Of a stretch of 59,355 bases of DNA, positions 1 through 9,276 are shown in pieces. Every line of letters starts with the position of its first letter. Positions within the stretch are counted from its first letter, which is position 1. The translations under genes were made by a program, and so were the position numbers. Source of the stretch: an uncultured Pseudomonadota bacterium (GTDB taxonomy: Bacteria; Pseudomonadota; Gammaproteobacteria; Steroidobacterales; Steroidobacteraceae). The stretch spans positions 1 to 59,355 of the forward strand of contig CAIYLH010000058.1 in the NCBI GenBank assembly GCA_903927005.1. Direction: 5' to 3'. The notes below the pieces were generated by a model. It made no database searches. It was not told the origin of the DNA and worked only from the letters and a program-made list of their open reading frames with translations.

Positions 1-2779
1 CAGCGGCCGGCGCAGGCGCCAGCCACGACGCCGGCAGCCGCTGCAACAACGGCGCCATCATCCCCGCCGCCGCCGCCGGCGCAGCCGGCAGCGGCGTCGT
101 CGCGGCCAGCGCGACCACCTCGTCACCTAGCGCGGGCCACAGCGTATGCAGCAACGAGCCGCGTCGCGCGGAACCGACGCTGCCATCCGTGCGCAATGGC
201 AACTGGCAGACCAAGTGCAACCGTTCACGGGCGCGGGTCGTGGCGACGTACAGCAGCCGACCCAGCTCAAGCGTACTGCGCTCGGCGGCCTGCGCGCGCA
301 GCCACGCCTCCAGCGGCTCAGACTCGCGCGCTCGCGCCAGGTGCGGGGCGAGTAGCAGACCGGTGTCACCGTCATCGCGCGCGAACTCCAGCCACTCGAG
401 CAACTGCCGCGACGCGCTGCGGATGCCGCGACCCAGTCCCGGCAGGATCACGACATCCCACTCCAGTCCCTTGGCACGATGAATGGTCAGTAGCTGCAGG
501 CTGTCCGGCGCCTGCGGGTCGGGCGCGGCGTAAAGGTCGGCCAGCGACGCCTCGAGCGCCGGCGGATCGTCCAGGTCCCCGGCGCGGGCCAGCGTGTCGA
601 GTCGCGTGAAGAACGCCTGCGCGTTGGCCAGGTCCGCCGCCGCGGTCAGCGTCGCAGGGCCCCCGAGCGCGAGCCACGCCGATTCGATCCAGGCCGCCAG
701 CGGTCGGCGGCCGCGCTCCTCGAGCGCGGCGATGAGCACCCCGCGCGTGCGCTCCAGCCGCAGCCGCGCTCCCTCGCCGAGCGTCGCCAGCAACCCCTCA
801 TCCGACAGCGCCTCGATGATGACTCGCTGGCCGTCGCCGGTCAGGCGCTCCAGCTCCGGCAATTCCAGTCCACACCACGGAGCGCGCAGGCACGCCAACC
901 ACGCGATGCGATCTGCCGGGTGCAGCAGTGCGCGGGTCAGCGCCACCAGATCCTGCACGGCAGATCGCTCAGCCAGCGGTACCAGGTCGACGCCCTGAAA
1001 ACGGATGGCAGCGGCCGCCAGCGCCGTCGCGACCGGCGTCAGATGCGCACGCGAGCGCCCGAGCACCGCTATGCGTGCAGTCGGGTTGGCCGCCTGCTCG
1101 GCACGCACCAGTGCAAGCACCCGCGCGGCCTCCTCGAGCGCATCGCCACCGGGTAGCACGCCGAGCGATACCACCGCCTCAGCACTCGCGGCGCGGGTTG
1201 GCAGCGAAGAGGCGTAACTCACCGCGCCGAACGCCGGCGCATCACGATCCGGCAGTACGGCGGCGAACACGCGGTTGAACCAGCCGACCAGCTCCGGACG
1301 CGAGCGGAAGTTCGCCTCCAGCGCGAGCGGCCGCAAGCGCACGCCACCTAAGCCGTCAGTGCGGATGCGCAGGAACAGGCCGACGTTCGCCTCGCGGAAA
1401 CCGTAAATAGACTGCATCGGATCGCCGACCAGGAACAAGGTCCGACCGTCGCCGTCGCTCCAGCCGGCGGTCAAGCGCTCGAGCAACGACACCTGCGCTG
1501 CCGAGGTGTCCTGAAACTCATCCACCAGCAAGTGCTCGACGCGACCGTCGAGTGCGATGGTCAGGTCGGTAGGCTCAGCCGGCGTCCCCAACGCCTCCAG
1601 CGCCGCGCGTGAGACGGCCGTGAAGTCGACCGCACCTTCCTCGGCAAACACCGCGGCAAGATGCGCGGCAGCGGCGACCAGTACCGTCGTCAACGCACTG
1701 ACGACGCGCCACTCAGTTTCAGCGTAGCGAGCCGGCGGCAGCGCGGCGATGGCCGCGAGCGCCTGCTCGAGCCCGCCGACGGCGGCGCACCGATCCAGCA
1801 ACGCGGCCAGTGCGCGCTTGTCCTGCGGCGCGGTCGTCGGCATGCCCTGCGCGACGCTGAGTTTCTTGCGCCACTCGCCCTTGGCCGTCAGCAGCAGCTC
1901 GGTCAGTTGCCCCCACAGTGGCAGTGCGGTGGAGTCCACCGGCAGCGGCCAGGGTGGCGCGTCTGCCAGCAAGGCGAACTCCGGCCGGGTCGACGCCAGG
2001 CGCGCGGCTGCGGCCCGCGCCAGTGGCAGCAGCGCGACGCCGACATCCGGCGGCAAGCGCTCACGGGCGCGCGCCAATGCGCTGCCGACCAGACTGGCCA
2101 GCGAGTCCTCCAGCACCGCGCGCAGCTCGGCCTCGTCACTCGCGCCGCGGGCAGCGAGCACGATGCGCAGCCAGCGATCGCGCCCCTGCAACATCTCGGC
2201 GACCAAGCCGCAGAGCCGCTCGGCCTCGTTGCCCAGATGCGCGAGCACCACGGCCAGCGTCGTCCCTAGCGGTCCGGGAACGTCAAGCTCCGCCAGCGTG
2301 CGTTCGGCGGCACGCCGGTACAATGGCGCAGCGCGCGGCTCGACCTTCAGGCTGGCGCCGGCGCGCGACAGGATCGGCAGCCGGCCCGCCAGCCAGTGAC
2401 TCAATGAATCGATGGTCTGGATGCGCAGCCGCGCAGGCTGCTCCACCAGACTCCAGCCCGCCACGGTGGCGTGCGCAAGCGCCGCCGCCGCGCACACTAG
2501 CGTCTGCGCATCGGCCGGATTTTTCGGCGTCGCGCCGGCGGCCGCGCGTACCAGTGCGTCCACCACCCGCTCGCGCATCTCGGCGGCAGCCTTCTGCGTG
2601 AAGGTGATCGCGATGATCGCCTCGGGGCGCTCGACGCGCGCGAGCAACGTGAGGTAACGCTGCGTCAGCAGCGTCGTCTTGCCAGAGCCTGCCGGCGCCT
2701 GGACGATGAACGAGTCGGCGGGATCCAGCGCCCGGTCGCGGGCCGCCTGGTCGGGTGCGCGCGCGTAAGCCTCACTCAT
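1..2779 (-). CDS. UvrD/AddA-like helicase subunit (C-terminus cut by window edge)
   Basis: About 926 residues are visible; the C-terminus lies beyond the left edge. It is an SF1A UvrD/RecB/AddA-type DNA helicase. The Walker A motif APAGSGKTT lies at residues 28-36 and is followed by AIIAITFTQKAA (motif Ia). The Walker B motif VDEFQDTS and then GDPMQSIYGFR sit near the middle, and LLTIHRAKGLEW and a late YVATTRARERL motif lie towards the end. The ATG at 2779 overlaps the stop of the AddB-like gene by 8 bases, so the two are co-translated and probably form one helicase-nuclease for double-strand-break end processing. Whether it carries its own C-terminal nuclease domain, as true AddA does, cannot be seen here. 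Confidence 0.88.
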   Translation of the reverse strand, partial: MSEAYARAPDQAARDRALDPADSFIVQAPAGSGKTTLLTQRYLTLLARVERPEAIIAITFTQKAAAEMRERVVDALVRAAAGATPKNPADAQTLVCAAAALAHATVAGWSLVEQPARLRIQTIDSLSHWLAGRLPILSRAGASLKVEPRAAPLYRRAAERTLAELDVPGPLGTTLAVVLAHLGNEAERLCGLVAEMLQGRDRWLRIVLAARGASDEAELRAVLEDSLASLVGSALARARERLPPDVGVALLPLARAAAARLASTRPEFALLADAPPWPLPVDSTALPLWGQLTELLLTAKGEWRKKLSVAQGMPTTAPQDKRALAALLDRCAAVGGLEQALAAIAALPPARYAETEWRVVSALTTVLVAAAAHLAAVFAEEGAVDFTAVSRAALEALGTPAEPTDLTIALDGRVEHLLVDEFQDTSAAQVSLLERLTAGWSDGDGRTLFLVGDPMQSIYGFREANVGLFLRIRTDGLGGVRLRPLALEANFRSRPELVGWFNRVFAAVLPDRDAPAFGAVSYASSLPTRAASAEAVVSLGVLPGGDALEEAARVLALVRAEQAANPTARIAVLGRSRAHLTPVATALAAAAIRFQGVDLVPLAERSAVQDLVALTRALLHPADRIAWLACLRAPWCGLELPELERLTGDGQRVIIEALSDEGLLATLGEGARLRLERTRGVLIAALEERGRRPLAAWIESAWLALGGPATLTAAADLANAQAFFTRLDTLARAGDLDDPPALEASLADLYAAPDPQAPDSLQLLTIHRAKGLEWDVVILPGLGRGIRSASRQLLEWLEFARDDGDTGLLLAPHLARARESEPLEAWLRAQAAERSTLELGRLLYVATTRARERLHLVCQLPLRTDGSVGSARRGSLLHTLWPALGDEVVALAATTPLPAAPAAAAGMMAPLLQRLPASWLAPAPAA

Positions 2780-5399
2780 CGCCACCCTCCTCCGCGTCGT
2801 CGGCCGCGGCCGCCGCCGTGCCGACGCGGCACAACGTGGCAAGCCGGCACTGGTCGCAGGCACGCGGCGCAGGATCGACGTCGGCCTTGCCCGCGACGTG
2901 GTCGCGGGCAAGGTCCGTCGCCAGCGCCCGCCAGGCGCTGAGCAGCGAGCTCCAGTCCAGTGCGCGCAGCTCGGTTGCACGCGCATCGGCGAGAATGCCG
3001 ACCTTCGGCAGCACGCCGCCGCGCTCTGCAAGTCCGGCAAAGGCGGTCTGCGTCAACGGCAGCAGCGCGAGCGCCACCGCAGCCGGCGGCGCCTGCCGGG
3101 ACAGTGCGTAGATCGCCAGCTGCATCGCATCCGGTCGTGGCCCGACCCAGCGGCGCGGCACGGCGCGGCCGGTCTTGTAGTCGATTAAGACTTCGCTGCC
3201 GTCAGCGAGTCGGTCGACGCGATCAAGGCGGATCGACAGCGACCACTCGCCCAGCACGACCTGACCGGGCACCTCGCGGCCGAGCACCTCGAACGGCTCA
3301 CGCTCCGTCTCCAACAGCGCGAGCCGATCGATCGCCTCGACCAGCCAGTCGCACTCCAGCTGCAGCAGCCGTCCCGTCGGCAGGCGTCGCCGGTACGTTC
3401 GCACTGCTCGCTCCACCGCCGCGCGGACCTCTGCGCGCCGTGCCGCAGCGGCAAGCTCACACAAGGCCGCGTGCGAGATGACGCTGCCCCAGAACTCGCG
3501 TAGCGCAAGGTGCGCCAGATCACCGCGCACCCGTGGCGGCACGCCAGCCGTCGGCACCTCAAGCGCACGCGCACCCAGACGCAGCTCGGCACCGGCACGG
3601 AACGGACAGAGCGACTGCAGCTCCAGCACGCGTACGCCGCCATGCAGGTGCGGACCGCTCACGGGCGGCAAGCCGACCTCGGTCCACGACTCAAGCACGG
3701 CCGCAGCACGCAACTGGCTCGCCCGCGACGGCGTAGCAGGCACTGCCCACTGCGTCGTCGCGGGAGGCACAAGCGCCGAGCGCACCAACCGTGCCTCGCC
3801 CGCCTGGGACGGGGCCGACAGTACGAGCTCTGCCGCCGCACGCTGCCATCCCAGCAGCGTCTGGCGTGCGCCCGCCAGCACCGCCGCGGGCGTCGCGCGT
3901 GGCAAGCCGTGAGCGCGCTGCAGCGCCAGCGGCAGGAACGGCGTCGGTGTCGCGGTGCCCGGGAAGCGGTCCGCGGTCAGACCCGCGACCCACAGGCCGC
4001 TGCAGGGCAGCGCCGGATCCTCCAGTCCGTCGAGCACCAACACCGACGGGTCGCCCTTTTCAGTACGCAGCGCGGTTGCTGCGACCAACGCGACAAGCTC
4101 CGCGCGTGCACGCTCGAATGACAGCTCCGGCAGCAGCGTCACAAGCCCGGCCAAGGAGGTCAGCGCGTCGGTCAGCGCACGGGCCGCTTCATACTCAACG
4201 CTTCCGAGGGTGCGGCCCTTGGGCCAGCCTGCAACCCGCAGCGCGCGCTGGAACGCATCAGCCCACTCAGCGGGGCCGCGCGACCGAGCAGGATCCAGTT
4301 CACTGCGCACCGACTCGATCAGCGTCGCCACGACCGGCTCAGCGGGCGTCATCTCGCGCAGCCGACGCGGCAGCTCTGCCAGCGGCAATCCACGCACGCC
4401 TTCAGCGCGCAGCGCAGCGTCGAGGCGAGCGCGAGCCGCCACCCCCGCTGAGCCACCCGGCAGGTAGGGCGAGCGCAGCAGTCGACCGAAGGCCAGCACA
4501 TCGACCGCCTCCGTCCCCAGTTCGAGCAGTCCGAGCGCAGCATCGACCACCGGCTGCGCCGCCAGCGACGGCGCCAGACCAAAAGCGTAGGGCCGGGTAT
4601 CGGGCGCACCCGGCGCCAGTAGCACCGGCGCGAGCCGATCATCGAGCAGTCGCGCCAGCGAGGCGGCGCGTATGGCCAGATCCGGCAACAACACGATCAG
4701 GCGCGCGTCCGGCGCCTGCCGCAACCGGTCCGCGAGCCAGCCGGCAATCGCCTCACACTCGGCCTCGGCGCTGGCTGCCGCCAGCGGCGTGGGCACCGCC
4801 GACGCAATATTGAGGGTCAGCTCGCTGACCGTCCGACCGCCACGCGCGAGTGCCTCACAGACCGACTGCCGCGACGGCGTGCGCACGGCAAAACCATGAA
4901 AGCCCACCGGGGTGGCCGCCTCGGCCGAGCTCTGCGCCGCAATCAGCGCGGCAAGACGCGCCGAGTCGAGCACGCCCAGCGCCTCGGTCCGCGCCCGGAA
5001 ATCGCGCGCCCAGCCGGCAAAGGCCAGTTCATCGGGCGAGCCGCCGCGCTCGAGCGGCAGACGCCAGTCCTGTGCCAGCGCCCAGGCCCGCGCCGCCTCG
5101 TCGGCGGTCGCGCGCACGTTCATCAGCTCGGCGCCGGCCGGACTGTCGGTAATGACCATTTGCCACAGGCGCAGCGCTACGTAGGGATCAAGCAGCTGCG
5201 GCCGCGCATCCAGCAGCCTGGCCCGTGCGGCGAGCCAGGCGCCGTACGGCGTGATGCGCGGCGTCGCCCAGACCTGCCGGCCAGCCGCCGCCGCCGCGCG
5301 GCCGATGACCGCCTGCAGCCAGCGCGCCTGCCGCGGCGTCGCCGTGACGATCTCACCGCCAGCCTCGAGAATCGCCGCGTGGGGCTGGAGTCGGTGCAC
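2772..5399 (-). CDS. AddB-like PD-(D/E)XK nuclease, 'probable DNA repair protein'
   Basis: 875 residues, GTG start placed directly after the alaA stop with no gap. The N-terminal part has a helicase-like fold signature but no Walker A: the position reads TATPRQARWLQ. The C-terminal part (from about residue 640) is a RecB-family nuclease with the catalytic LIDYKTGRAV motif. One cysteine precedes the nuclease (SLCPFRAGAE), and CDQCRLATLC (C-X2-C-X5-C) closes the protein. These four cysteines match the iron-sulphur staple of AddB-type nucleases. The protein matches the proteobacterial family annotated as probable DNA repair protein that pairs with a UvrD-type helicase, encoded here immediately downstream. 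Confidence 0.85.
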   Translation of the reverse strand: MHRLQPHAAILEAGGEIVTATPRQARWLQAVIGRAAAAAGRQVWATPRITPYGAWLAARARLLDARPQLLDPYVALRLWQMVITDSPAGAELMNVRATADEAARAWALAQDWRLPLERGGSPDELAFAGWARDFRARTEALGVLDSARLAALIAAQSSAEAATPVGFHGFAVRTPSRQSVCEALARGGRTVSELTLNIASAVPTPLAAASAEAECEAIAGWLADRLRQAPDARLIVLLPDLAIRAASLARLLDDRLAPVLLAPGAPDTRPYAFGLAPSLAAQPVVDAALGLLELGTEAVDVLAFGRLLRSPYLPGGSAGVAARARLDAALRAEGVRGLPLAELPRRLREMTPAEPVVATLIESVRSELDPARSRGPAEWADAFQRALRVAGWPKGRTLGSVEYEAARALTDALTSLAGLVTLLPELSFERARAELVALVAATALRTEKGDPSVLVLDGLEDPALPCSGLWVAGLTADRFPGTATPTPFLPLALQRAHGLPRATPAAVLAGARQTLLGWQRAAAELVLSAPSQAGEARLVRSALVPPATTQWAVPATPSRASQLRAAAVLESWTEVGLPPVSGPHLHGGVRVLELQSLCPFRAGAELRLGARALEVPTAGVPPRVRGDLAHLALREFWGSVISHAALCELAAAARRAEVRAAVERAVRTYRRRLPTGRLLQLECDWLVEAIDRLALLETEREPFEVLGREVPGQVVLGEWSLSIRLDRVDRLADGSEVLIDYKTGRAVPRRWVGPRPDAMQLAIYALSRQAPPAAVALALLPLTQTAFAGLAERGGVLPKVGILADARATELRALDWSSLLSAWRALATDLARDHVAGKADVDPAPRACDQCRLATLCRVGTAAAAADDAEEGGDE

Positions 5400-6671
5400 T
5401 TAGAGGCGCTTAACGACCCTGAGCGACGCCTCGGCAGACACCGGCCCAGCCGCCGCCGCATAGAGGTCCAGCTGCGCCTCGATGCGAGCGAACACATCCG
5501 CCAGCACCGCCGGCTCCGGCAACAGCGTGACGCGAAAGTGGCTGTTGTACGGGGCGTTGAAGCTCACCCCAGGCGCCACCAGTACGTGCTTGTGCTCCAG
5601 CAGATCAAGCGCAAAGACACGGTCATCGAAGTGCGGCAGCACCTCCGTGCGCACGCCAATGAAGGCGTACATCGCGCCCATCGGCCGCACCAACTGCAGG
5701 TACTTGCTGCTGGCGACGGCAGCGAGGATCGCCTGTCGCGATGCATGCAGGCGTCCGCCCGGCGCGACCAGGTCACGAATACTCTGATAGCCCCCGAGCG
5801 CGGTCTGCACCGCCCACTGGCCGGGCACATTCGCGCACAAACGCAGCGAGCTGAGCAGCTCGAGCGCCTGCAGATACTCCGATGCGCCCTCGCGCTCGCC
5901 GGAGAACGACGCCCAACCGATGCGGAAACCGCAGGCGCGATAGATCTTCGACAGGCCCGACAGCGTCGCGCACAGCGTGTCGTGTACCAGTGTCGCCATC
6001 GGCACGAACTCGGCGCCGTCGTAGGTCATCTGGTCGTAGATCTCGTCTGACAGCACCAGCAGTCGGTGCCGCTCGGCCATACGCGCGAGGCGCTCTAGCA
6101 CCTCACGGCTATAGACCGCACCGGTAGGGTTGTTGGGGTTGATCACCACGAGCGCGCGCGTGCGCTTGGTGATGAGCCGCTCGACCTCGTCCGGATCGGG
6201 CATGAAGCCGTTACTGGCGTGGCAGGGATAATGCACCGCCCGACCGCGATTGAGGATCGTCGCGGCGGTCCACAACGGGTAGTCCGGGCTGGGAATCAAC
6301 ACCTCGTCGCCGTCGTTGAGCAGCGCCCGCAGCACCAGGTCGATCAGCTCGGAAACGCCGTTGCCGATGAACACGTCCTCGACCGTCACCTCGCGCAGGC
6401 CGCGCTCCTGCTGCTGCATCACCACCGCCTCGCGCGCGGGAAAGATGCCCTTCTGGTGTACGTAGCCCTCGGCGGAGCGCAGGTTTTCGATCATCGCGAG
6501 GCGCATCGTCTCCGGCGTACGAAAGCCGAAAGCCCCGGGATTGCCGATATTCAGCGAAATAATATCGTAGCCAAGTCGCTCCATTTCCTGGGCGCGACGG
6601 GCAAGCTGGCCACGAATCTCGTAACGAACGCTGGCGAGCGCGCTGGCGGCGCGCAGGGTTGGGATGGTCAT
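5400..6671 (-). CDS. alaA: Alanine-synthesising aminotransferase AlaA-like
   Basis: 423 residues, fold-type I PLP aminotransferase of the AlaA (glutamate-pyruvate transaminase) group. The PLP lysine is in LSGLSKIYRACGFRIGW. NPNNPTGAVYS and LSDEIYDQMTYDG supply the cofactor-binding Asn and the Asp/Tyr contacts. The N-terminal IRGQLARRAQEME is typical of AlaA, and the length fits. It makes L-alanine from pyruvate in the cytosol. The two downstream DNA-repair genes follow without spacing, so alaA probably drives their transcription. The leader holds two hairpins, one a full intrinsic terminator, so expression may be attenuated. AspC-like or AlaC specificity cannot be excluded by eye. Confidence 0.85.
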   Translation of the reverse strand: MTIPTLRAASALASVRYEIRGQLARRAQEMERLGYDIISLNIGNPGAFGFRTPETMRLAMIENLRSAEGYVHQKGIFPAREAVVMQQQERGLREVTVEDVFIGNGVSELIDLVLRALLNDGDEVLIPSPDYPLWTAATILNRGRAVHYPCHASNGFMPDPDEVERLITKRTRALVVINPNNPTGAVYSREVLERLARMAERHRLLVLSDEIYDQMTYDGAEFVPMATLVHDTLCATLSGLSKIYRACGFRIGWASFSGEREGASEYLQALELLSSLRLCANVPGQWAVQTALGGYQSIRDLVAPGGRLHASRQAILAAVASSKYLQLVRPMGAMYAFIGVRTEVLPHFDDRVFALDLLEHKHVLVAPGVSFNAPYNSHFRVTLLPEPAVLADVFARIEAQLDLYAAAAGPVSAEASLRVVKRL

Positions 6672-6694
6672 GGGCCAAGGATAGCGCAGCCGCC

Positions 6695-6724
6695 GTGCCG
6701 TGAGCCGCGCCGGCTCACGGGCAC
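6695..6724 (-). repeat. Stable hairpin in the alaA leader
   Basis: Nine perfect base pairs (CCGTGAGCC / GGCTCACGG, loop of 5) are extended by three more pairs across a one-base bulge. The hairpin lies between the leader terminator at 6737-6768 and the alaA start codon, about 25 bases upstream of the ATG, with no T-run after it on the minus strand. Its place suggests a role in alaA leader RNA folding or processing; that role is inference. Confidence 0.55.
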
Positions 6725-6736
6725 TTAGCCCCGCCC

Positions 6737-6768
6737 AAAAAAAAAAGCGGCCCGGATGGCGCCGCTTT
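6737..6768 (-). terminator. Intrinsic terminator upstream of alaA
   Basis: The hairpin AAAGCGGC / GCCGCTTT (8 pairs, loop of 9) is followed on the minus strand by ten uridines. It would stop minus-strand transcription about 70 bases before alaA, yet no minus-strand gene lies between it and the divergent etfB. It therefore either attenuates alaA or ends a small RNA from the 418-base alaA-etfB gap. In that gap a TATCAT -10-like box (complement 6911-6916) is visible but no convincing -35. Confidence 0.7.
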
Positions 6769-7025
6769 GTTCACGCACCTATCGACGCCGTCTTGGCCCG
6801 ACCGGTGCTCCCCTCCGCCCCGCCTATTGGTTTTCATTGGCGGCGGGACGTTTCCCTCTGGCGGCCGACGCTAGCAAGCCCAAAACCGGCCGTAAAGCCG
6901 CAGTGCAAAAATGATAACGGTCGCCGGCAGCCGCCTGCGCCCGGCCCGCTGTCGCAGTCGGACCCGTAGGGGGCGCGTCGGGATCAGCCCCCCCCCGCCG
7001 CGACGTCACGAGGGGAATCCGTGGA

Positions 7026-7054
7026 TTGACACCACGAGGGCTTTTGCATAGCGT
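7026..7054 (+). promoter_or_regulatory. Sigma70-type promoter of etfBA
   Basis: A perfect -35 TTGACA at 7026-7031 is followed after 17 bases by TAGCGT at 7049-7054. This places the start of transcription about 30 bases before the etfB ATG. A CGGAG ribosome-binding site lies just upstream of the ATG. Confidence 0.6.
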
Positions 7055-7089
7055 GCCGCGACGCAAAAAAAGCGGCCGCGGAGCACCTC

Positions 7090-7839
7090 ATGCGCAAGAT
7101 TTTGGTTGGTATCAAACGAGTGGTCGATTACAACGTCCGGGTCCGGGTCAAACCCGACGGCTCCGGGGTCGTCACGGACGGCGTCAAGATGAGCGTCAAC
7201 CCGTTCGACGAAATCGCCCTGGAAGAGGCCCTGCGGCTGCGCGAGCGCGGCGAAGCGGCCGAAGTGATCGCCGTCAGCATCGGCCCGGAGGACGCCCAGC
7301 AGCAGCTGCGTACCGCGCTTGCGATGGGCGCTGACCGCGCGATCCTGATCAAGACCGACGCGGTGCTGGAACCGCTGACCGCCGCGCAGGCGTTCCTGGC
7401 GGTGATCGTCAAGGAGAACCCGGATCTGGTCCTCGTCGGCAAACAGGCCATCGACGACGACGCTGCGCAGACCGGCCCGATGATCGCAGCCCTCTGGGAC
7501 CGCCCGCAGGCGACGTTCGCCTCGAAGGTGGAGATCAAGGGCGGCACCGCCGTGGTCACCCGCGAGGTCGATGCTGGCCTTGAGACGATCGAAGTCGATC
7601 TGCCCGCCGTCATCAGCGCCGACCTGCGGCTCAACGAGCCGCGCTACGTCAAGCTGCCAGACATCATGAAGGCCAAGAAGAAGACGCTGGACGTGATCGA
7701 TCTCGCCACGCTCGGCGTGAGCGCCGAGGCTGGCCTCAAGTGCGTGCTGGTCGAGCCGCCGAAGCCGCGCGCCAAGGGCATCATGGTCAAGGACGTCGCC
7801 GAACTGGTCGACGCGCTCAAGAAGAAGGGGCTGGTCTGA
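7090..7839 (+). CDS. etfB: Electron transfer flavoprotein beta subunit
   Basis: 249 residues, the usual length for EtfB. It has the N-terminal [16 protein letters not shown] typical of bacterial Etf[17 protein letters not shown], and the AMP-binding region around [18 protein letters not shown]. With EtfA it forms the FAD/AMP heterodimer that takes electrons from acyl-CoA and other dehydrogenases to ETF:quinone oxidoreductase. Its stop overlaps the etfA start (ATGA), and a strong promoter lies directly upstream. An acyl-CoA dehydrogenase that could feed it lies in the same window at 47.4-49.2 kb, though not in the operon. Confidence 0.95.
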   Translation: MRKILVGIKRVVDYNVRVRVKPDGSGVVTDGVKMSVNPFDEIALEEALRLRERGEAAEVIAVSIGPEDAQQQLRTALAMGADRAILIKTDAVLEPLTAAQAFLAVIVKENPDLVLVGKQAIDDDAAQTGPMIAALWDRPQATFASKVEIKGGTAVVTREVDAGLETIEVDLPAVISADLRLNEPRYVKLPDIMKAKKKTLDVIDLATLGVSAEAGLKCVLVEPPKPRAKGIMVKDVAELVDALKKKGLV

Positions 7840-8783
7840 TGAGCAAGATTCTCGTCATTGCCGAACACGACGGCACAAAGCTGAGCCAGGCAACTGCGCG
7901 CTGCGTCACCTGTGCCGCACAGGTCACGGGCGCTGAAATCACGGTCGCCGTCTTCGCAGCAGAGCCGGCCGCTGTCGCGGCGCAGGCCGCGGCGCTGGCA
8001 GGCGTCGCGCACGTGATCACGATCACCGCGGCCCACAACGCGCATCCGCTCGCCGCGGTGCTCGCCCCGCAGGTGGTCAAGATCGCCGCTGCCTACACGC
8101 ACGTGTTCGGCGCCTCCACCTCGTTCGGCAAGGATCTGATGCCGCGCGTCGCCGCGCTGCTCGGCGTGCCGCAGATCTCCGACGCGATGGCGGTCGAGGG
8201 TGCCTACAAGTTCAAGCGGCCGACCTACGCGGGCAACGCGCTGGTGACGCTCGAAGCGCCGGCCGACCGGATCCTCGTCGCGACGGTCCGCACCGCCTCG
8301 TTCGAGGCGGCGACCGGCGGCGGCAGCGCCCCGATCAGCGCGGTCAGCGTCGATGCGGTCGTGCCCACCCACACCCGCTTCGTCTCGATCAGCGCCCAGG
8401 CCACCACGGACCGTCCCGAACTGACCTCGGCCGCCAAGGTCGTCTCCGGTGGCCGCGCGCTCGCCAGCAAGGAAAACTTCGAGCTGATCTTCAGCCTGGC
8501 CGGCAAGATCGGCGCGGCGGTCGGCGCCTCCCGCGCCGCGGTCGATGCGGGCTACGCCTCGAACGAGCTGCAGGTTGGCCAGACCGGCAAGATCATCGCG
8601 CCGGAGCTGTATATCGCCGTCGGCATCTCCGGCGCGATCCAGCACCTCACCGGGATCAAGGACGCCAAGACCATCGTGGCGATCAACAAGGATCCGGAAG
8701 CGCCGATCTTCGAAGTCTCCGACTTCGGTCTGGTGGCCGACCTGTTCCAGGTGCTGCCGGAAATGGAAAAGGCACTCGGCTGA
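7839..8783 (+). CDS. etfA: Electron transfer flavoprotein alpha subunit
   Basis: 314 residues starting [12 protein letters not shown]. The ATG at 7839 overlaps the etfB TGA and is preferred over the longer open frame. The C-terminal FAD domain is clear: [53 protein letters not shown] and the closing [12 protein letters not shown]. It carries the FAD that accepts electrons from flavin dehydrogenases. It is the last gene of the two-gene operon, ended by the terminator at 8829. Confidence 0.95.
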   Translation: MSKILVIAEHDGTKLSQATARCVTCAAQVTGAEITVAVFAAEPAAVAAQAAALAGVAHVITITAAHNAHPLAAVLAPQVVKIAAAYTHVFGASTSFGKDLMPRVAALLGVPQISDAMAVEGAYKFKRPTYAGNALVTLEAPADRILVATVRTASFEAATGGGSAPISAVSVDAVVPTHTRFVSISAQATTDRPELTSAAKVVSGGRALASKENFELIFSLAGKIGAAVGASRAAVDAGYASNELQVGQTGKIIAPELYIAVGISGAIQHLTGIKDAKTIVAINKDPEAPIFEVSDFGLVADLFQVLPEMEKALG

Positions 8784-8828
8784 CGGGCTCGTCGCGGGTG
8801 CCGGCAGCCGCCGGCCCCGACGATCAGG

Positions 8829-8857
8829 AAGGGGCGCTGCGGCGCCCCTTCGCTTTT
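8829..8857 (+). terminator. Intrinsic terminator of etfBA
   Basis: Nine perfect base pairs (AAGGGGCGC / GCGCCCCTT, loop TGCG) are followed by CGCTTTT, 46 bases after the etfA stop. Confidence 0.8.
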
Positions 8858-9001
8858 GGGGGGCAGGCGGCTCGCCCGCGCCCAGCGTGGCGTTCAGCGC
8901 GTTTTGCCATCTTCCACTGCAACCGAGGAAAATATCCCAGTCGATTGATTACCAAATAGTTTGTTAATTAAAGTCGTTTCGAGGAACGATTGAATGGCCG
9001 T

Positions 9002-9178
9002 TCAATGGGACGGCGCATCTTTAGGCGGCGACTCCATCGCGCGGGCGACGTCGCGCTGATGACTCCAGCCGCCCCAGGCCGCGAGCGTGAGCACGAACAA
9101 CAGCAAGACCAGACCGCCCAGCGCCAGTGCCAGCGCCCAGTCTTGCCAACCCACGTCGAATTTCGAGCGTCTGCGCAT
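9002..9178 (-). CDS. 58-residue single-pass membrane protein
   Basis: A short frame starts MRRRSKFDVGWQDW, runs through one hydrophobic segment (about residues 15-36, ALALALGGLVLLLFVLTLAA) and ends in a polar tail HQRDVARAMESPPKDAPSH. The positive N-terminus predicts an N-in orientation. A purine-rich stretch (GGGAAGGG) precedes the ATG, but closer than usual. It lies alone between the etfA terminator and the divergent NnrU gene. No family is recognised. The organised topology supports a real gene, but codon evidence is limited. Confidence 0.5.
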   Translation of the reverse strand: MRRRSKFDVGWQDWALALALGGLVLLLFVLTLAAWGGWSHQRDVARAMESPPKDAPSH

Positions 9179-9276
9179 CCCTTCCCAAACTCACCTGCCG
9201 TACGGCAGGACGAGATTCCACCATTTACGGCCGGACAGGTAGCATCCTTTTCACCATAATCCGCGCCGGAGACTCC

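Noticed and set aside
6770-6930. 6S or SRP RNA in the alaA-etfB gap
   Set aside because: The conserved blocks of both RNAs are absent; kept only as an unassigned small-RNA/attenuator question.
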